Origin: Acidaminococcaceae bacterium
GTDB taxonomy: Bacteria; Bacillota; Negativicutes; Acidaminococcales; Acidaminococcaceae
Length of the DNA stretch: 31,850 nucleotides
Assembly (NCBI GenBank): GCA_022653215.1
Contig: JALCSJ010000005.1
Location: 1 to 31,850, forward strand
Reading direction: 5' to 3'
Shown here: piece by piece, positions 30,227-31,850 of the stretch
Layout: every line of letters begins with the position of its first letter
How positions within the stretch are numbered: position 1 is the stretch's first letter
Translations under genes and position numbers: made by a program
Notes under the pieces: model-generated
Told to the model about the DNA's origin: nothing
Databases searched by the model: none
Seen by the model: the letters and a program-made list of their open reading frames with translations, nothing else

Positions 30227-31784
30227 GAGTATCACAGTTATCCCGGCACGAAGACGTGTGGGAAACACAGTAAATAAAGAAGTAAAGCCGAAGCTCAGAG
30301 TCGCAGCGTACTGCCGTGTCAGTACCGACAGCGATGAGCAGGCTACCAGTTATGATACACAGGTGGAACATTACTCTAATTTTATACAGAAAAATGAGGA
30401 ATGGGAATTTGCCGGAATATTCGCAGATGATGGTATCTCAGGCACCAATACCAAAAAGCGTGAGGAGTTTAACCGCATGATTTCCGAGTGTATGGAAGGC
30501 CATATTGATATGATTATTACCAAGTCCATCAGCCGATTTGCCCGTAATACCTTGGACTGCCTTCGCTACATAAGACAGCTGAAGGAAAAGAACATCCCCG
30601 TGTTTTTTGAAAAGGAAAACATCAATACAATGGATTCCAAGGGCGAGGTTCTGCTGACCATCATGGCCAGCCTTGCACAGCAAGAATCAGAATCCTTAAG
30701 CAAGAATGTAAAGATGGGATTGCAGTTCCGATTTCAGAATGGTGAGGTGCAGGTCAATCATAATCGTTTTATGGGATACACCAAAGACGAAGATGGACAC
30801 CTCATCATAGAGCCTGCCGAGGCAGAAATCGTCAAACGAATTTACCGTGAATACCTACAGGGCGCAAGCCTAAAGCAAATCGGAGATGGCTTGATGGATG
30901 ATGGGATTTTAACGGCTGCCGGAAAGGTAAGGTGGCGTCCCGAATCGGTCAAGAAAATCCTGAAAAACGAAAAATATATTGGTGATGCCCTTTTACAGAA
31001 GACATATACCGTGGACGTTCTTACCAAAAAGAGAGTGAAGAATAACGGCATCGTTCCGCAGTATTATGTGGAGAACAGCCATGAACCGATTATTCCCCGT
31101 GACCTCTATATGCAGGTGCAGGAAGAGATGCTCAGACGAGCTAACCTTCACAGTGGAGCGAATCGGAAGAAACGAGTTTACAGTAGCAAATACGCACTTT
31201 CCAGTATTGTGTATTGTTCGAAATGTGGAGATATTTATCGAAGGATTGCTTGGAACAACCGCGGGAAACATTCCACGGTATGGCGATGCGTAAACCGTGT
31301 GGAGCATGGCCCTGACTGCTGCGATGCACCAACTGTGCAGGAAGAAGAATTGCAGAACGCTGTGGTAAAGGCAATCAACACGGCGCTTGGTGGCAAGGAT
31401 GAAATGCTTACTGCCTTGGAAAAAAATATAGCGATGGTGCTTGCTTTGGAAGATGAGACTTCGATGGAAAGCCTTGATGCCAAGCTGGAAGAACTGCAGC
31501 AGGAGCTTCTAAAACGAGCAAATGCCAGACAGGATTATGAAGACCTTGCTGATGAGATAGACCTTTTGCGAGAACAAAAGCAGAATGCTATGGCGGAGAA
31601 TGCAGAACGAGAAGGTTTGAAACAGCGAATTGCTGAAATGCAGCAGTTCCTTGCGGGACAGACCGAGCAGATAGAAGAATACGATGAAAATTTGGTCAGA
31701 AGAATGGTGGAGAAGATAACGGTTTATGAGGATAAATACGCGGTCGAGTTTAAATCTGGGATGGAGATTGATGTGAAGATATAA
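30219..31784 (+). CDS. Large serine recombinase 2
   Basis: A 521-residue recombinase with TTG start behind GAGGTGG. The nucleophile is S35 in YCRVSTDSDEQATSYDTQVE. GISGTNTKKREEFNRMISEC and SRFARNTLDCLRYIRQL complete the catalytic domain. The recombinase domain follows (NRFMGYTKDEDGHL, GKVRWRPESVKKILKNEKYI). The zinc ribbon lies at about 331-370 (YCSKCGDIYRR, later CVNRVEHGPDCC), and a long coiled coil at about 430-490. It is related to recombinase 1 but diverged. A terminator follows 13 bases after its stop. The attachment site is expected near one end of this gene set but cannot be read without the host junction. Confidence 0.92.
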   Translation: MNKSITVIPARRRVGNTVNKEVKPKLRVAAYCRVSTDSDEQATSYDTQVEHYSNFIQKNEEWEFAGIFADDGISGTNTKKREEFNRMISECMEGHIDMIITKSISRFARNTLDCLRYIRQLKEKNIPVFFEKENINTMDSKGEVLLTIMASLAQQESESLSKNVKMGLQFRFQNGEVQVNHNRFMGYTKDEDGHLIIEPAEAEIVKRIYREYLQGASLKQIGDGLMDDGILTAAGKVRWRPESVKKILKNEKYIGDALLQKTYTVDVLTKKRVKNNGIVPQYYVENSHEPIIPRDLYMQVQEEMLRRANLHSGANRKKRVYSSKYALSSIVYCSKCGDIYRRIAWNNRGKHSTVWRCVNRVEHGPDCCDAPTVQEEELQNAVVKAINTALGGKDEMLTALEKNIAMVLALEDETSMESLDAKLEELQQELLKRANARQDYEDLADEIDLLREQKQNAMAENAEREGLKQRIAEMQQFLAGQTEQIEEYDENLVRRMVEKITVYEDKYAVEFKSGMEIDVKI

Positions 31785-31797
31785 AAAAGAAATAATG

Positions 31798-31837
31798 CCC
31801 TATTAGTTCAAAATCGCTAGTAGGGTCTTTTTGTTTC
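31798..31837 (+). terminator. Rho-independent terminator after the recombinases
   Basis: CCCTATTAG (31798-31806) pairs with CTAGTAGGG (31817-31825), nine pairs with one T-G, around a 10-base loop. It is followed by TCTTTTTGTTT. It closes the recombinase operon. The remaining bases to 31850 contain no recognised feature. Confidence 0.85.
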
Positions 31838-31850
31838 TTAAAAATAGTTT

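Overview
This window is most of a siphovirus prophage, or an integrated phage-like element, from a gut-type Firmicute. Gene families seen here (HK97-type head, TP901-1-type tail tube, Cas4-like DUF2800, DUF2815, family A DNA polymerase, tandem serine recombinases) are typical of Clostridia and Negativicutes prophages. The lysis cassette ends in a pair of nested, out-of-frame envelope genes that look like spanins. Spanins are needed only where there is an outer membrane, so I infer a diderm Firmicute (Negativicutes, for example Phascolarctobacterium- or Dialister-like). This is inference, not a species call.

Layout, left to right. (1) 1-1113: small phage accessory genes (a 'virulence-related' family protein cut by the window edge, DUF4314, DUF5049, DUF7678). 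(2) 1121-8606: a hairpin, then packaging and head genes (large terminase, portal, ClpP-like protease, capsid, connectors, tail completion, tail tube). An opposite-strand AT-rich moron with its own promoter sits between terminase and portal. (3) 8593-16818: tail genes. They include a tail chaperone pair joined by a -1 ribosomal frameshift on an AAAAAAC slippery site, a 1026-residue tape measure, a distal tail protein, a hub, baseplate-type proteins and a long fibre. (4) 16818-21449: the unusual part, an unbroken tail-tip operon. It holds two radical SAM-SPASM enzymes, two small proteins with cysteine-ladder C-termini, a degenerate Hint-fold protein and two unknown proteins. (5) 21454-23145: lysis genes (membrane protein, holin-like protein, amidase, nested spanin-like pair), ending in a terminator. 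(6) 23216-27889: replication genes (two small genes, DUF2800, DUF2815, a 59-residue membrane protein, DNA polymerase). (7) 27891-31784: a small SHOCT-like gene and three consecutive serine recombinase genes, then a terminator.

The most exciting candidate is the radical SAM cluster. Three proteins of the tail-tip region (ending at 15037, 18216 and 18630) finish in nearly the same CDCGDD tag. Two of them carry 13 and 20 cysteines spaced mostly 2 or 4 residues apart. Two SPASM-type radical SAM enzymes are encoded between and beside them. The simplest reading is a phage that post-translationally modifies its own tail-tip or receptor-binding proteins, as RiPP maturases modify peptides. No modification can be proved from sequence alone.

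Other points of note are a repeated hairpin with a conserved loop (23216-23255 and 27891-27937; the second copy buries a ribosome-binding site), and the placing of part of the replication module between lysis and integration genes. Genes right of about 23.2 kb look visibly more GC-rich than the head-tail-lysis block, which suggests a mosaic of two phage lineages.
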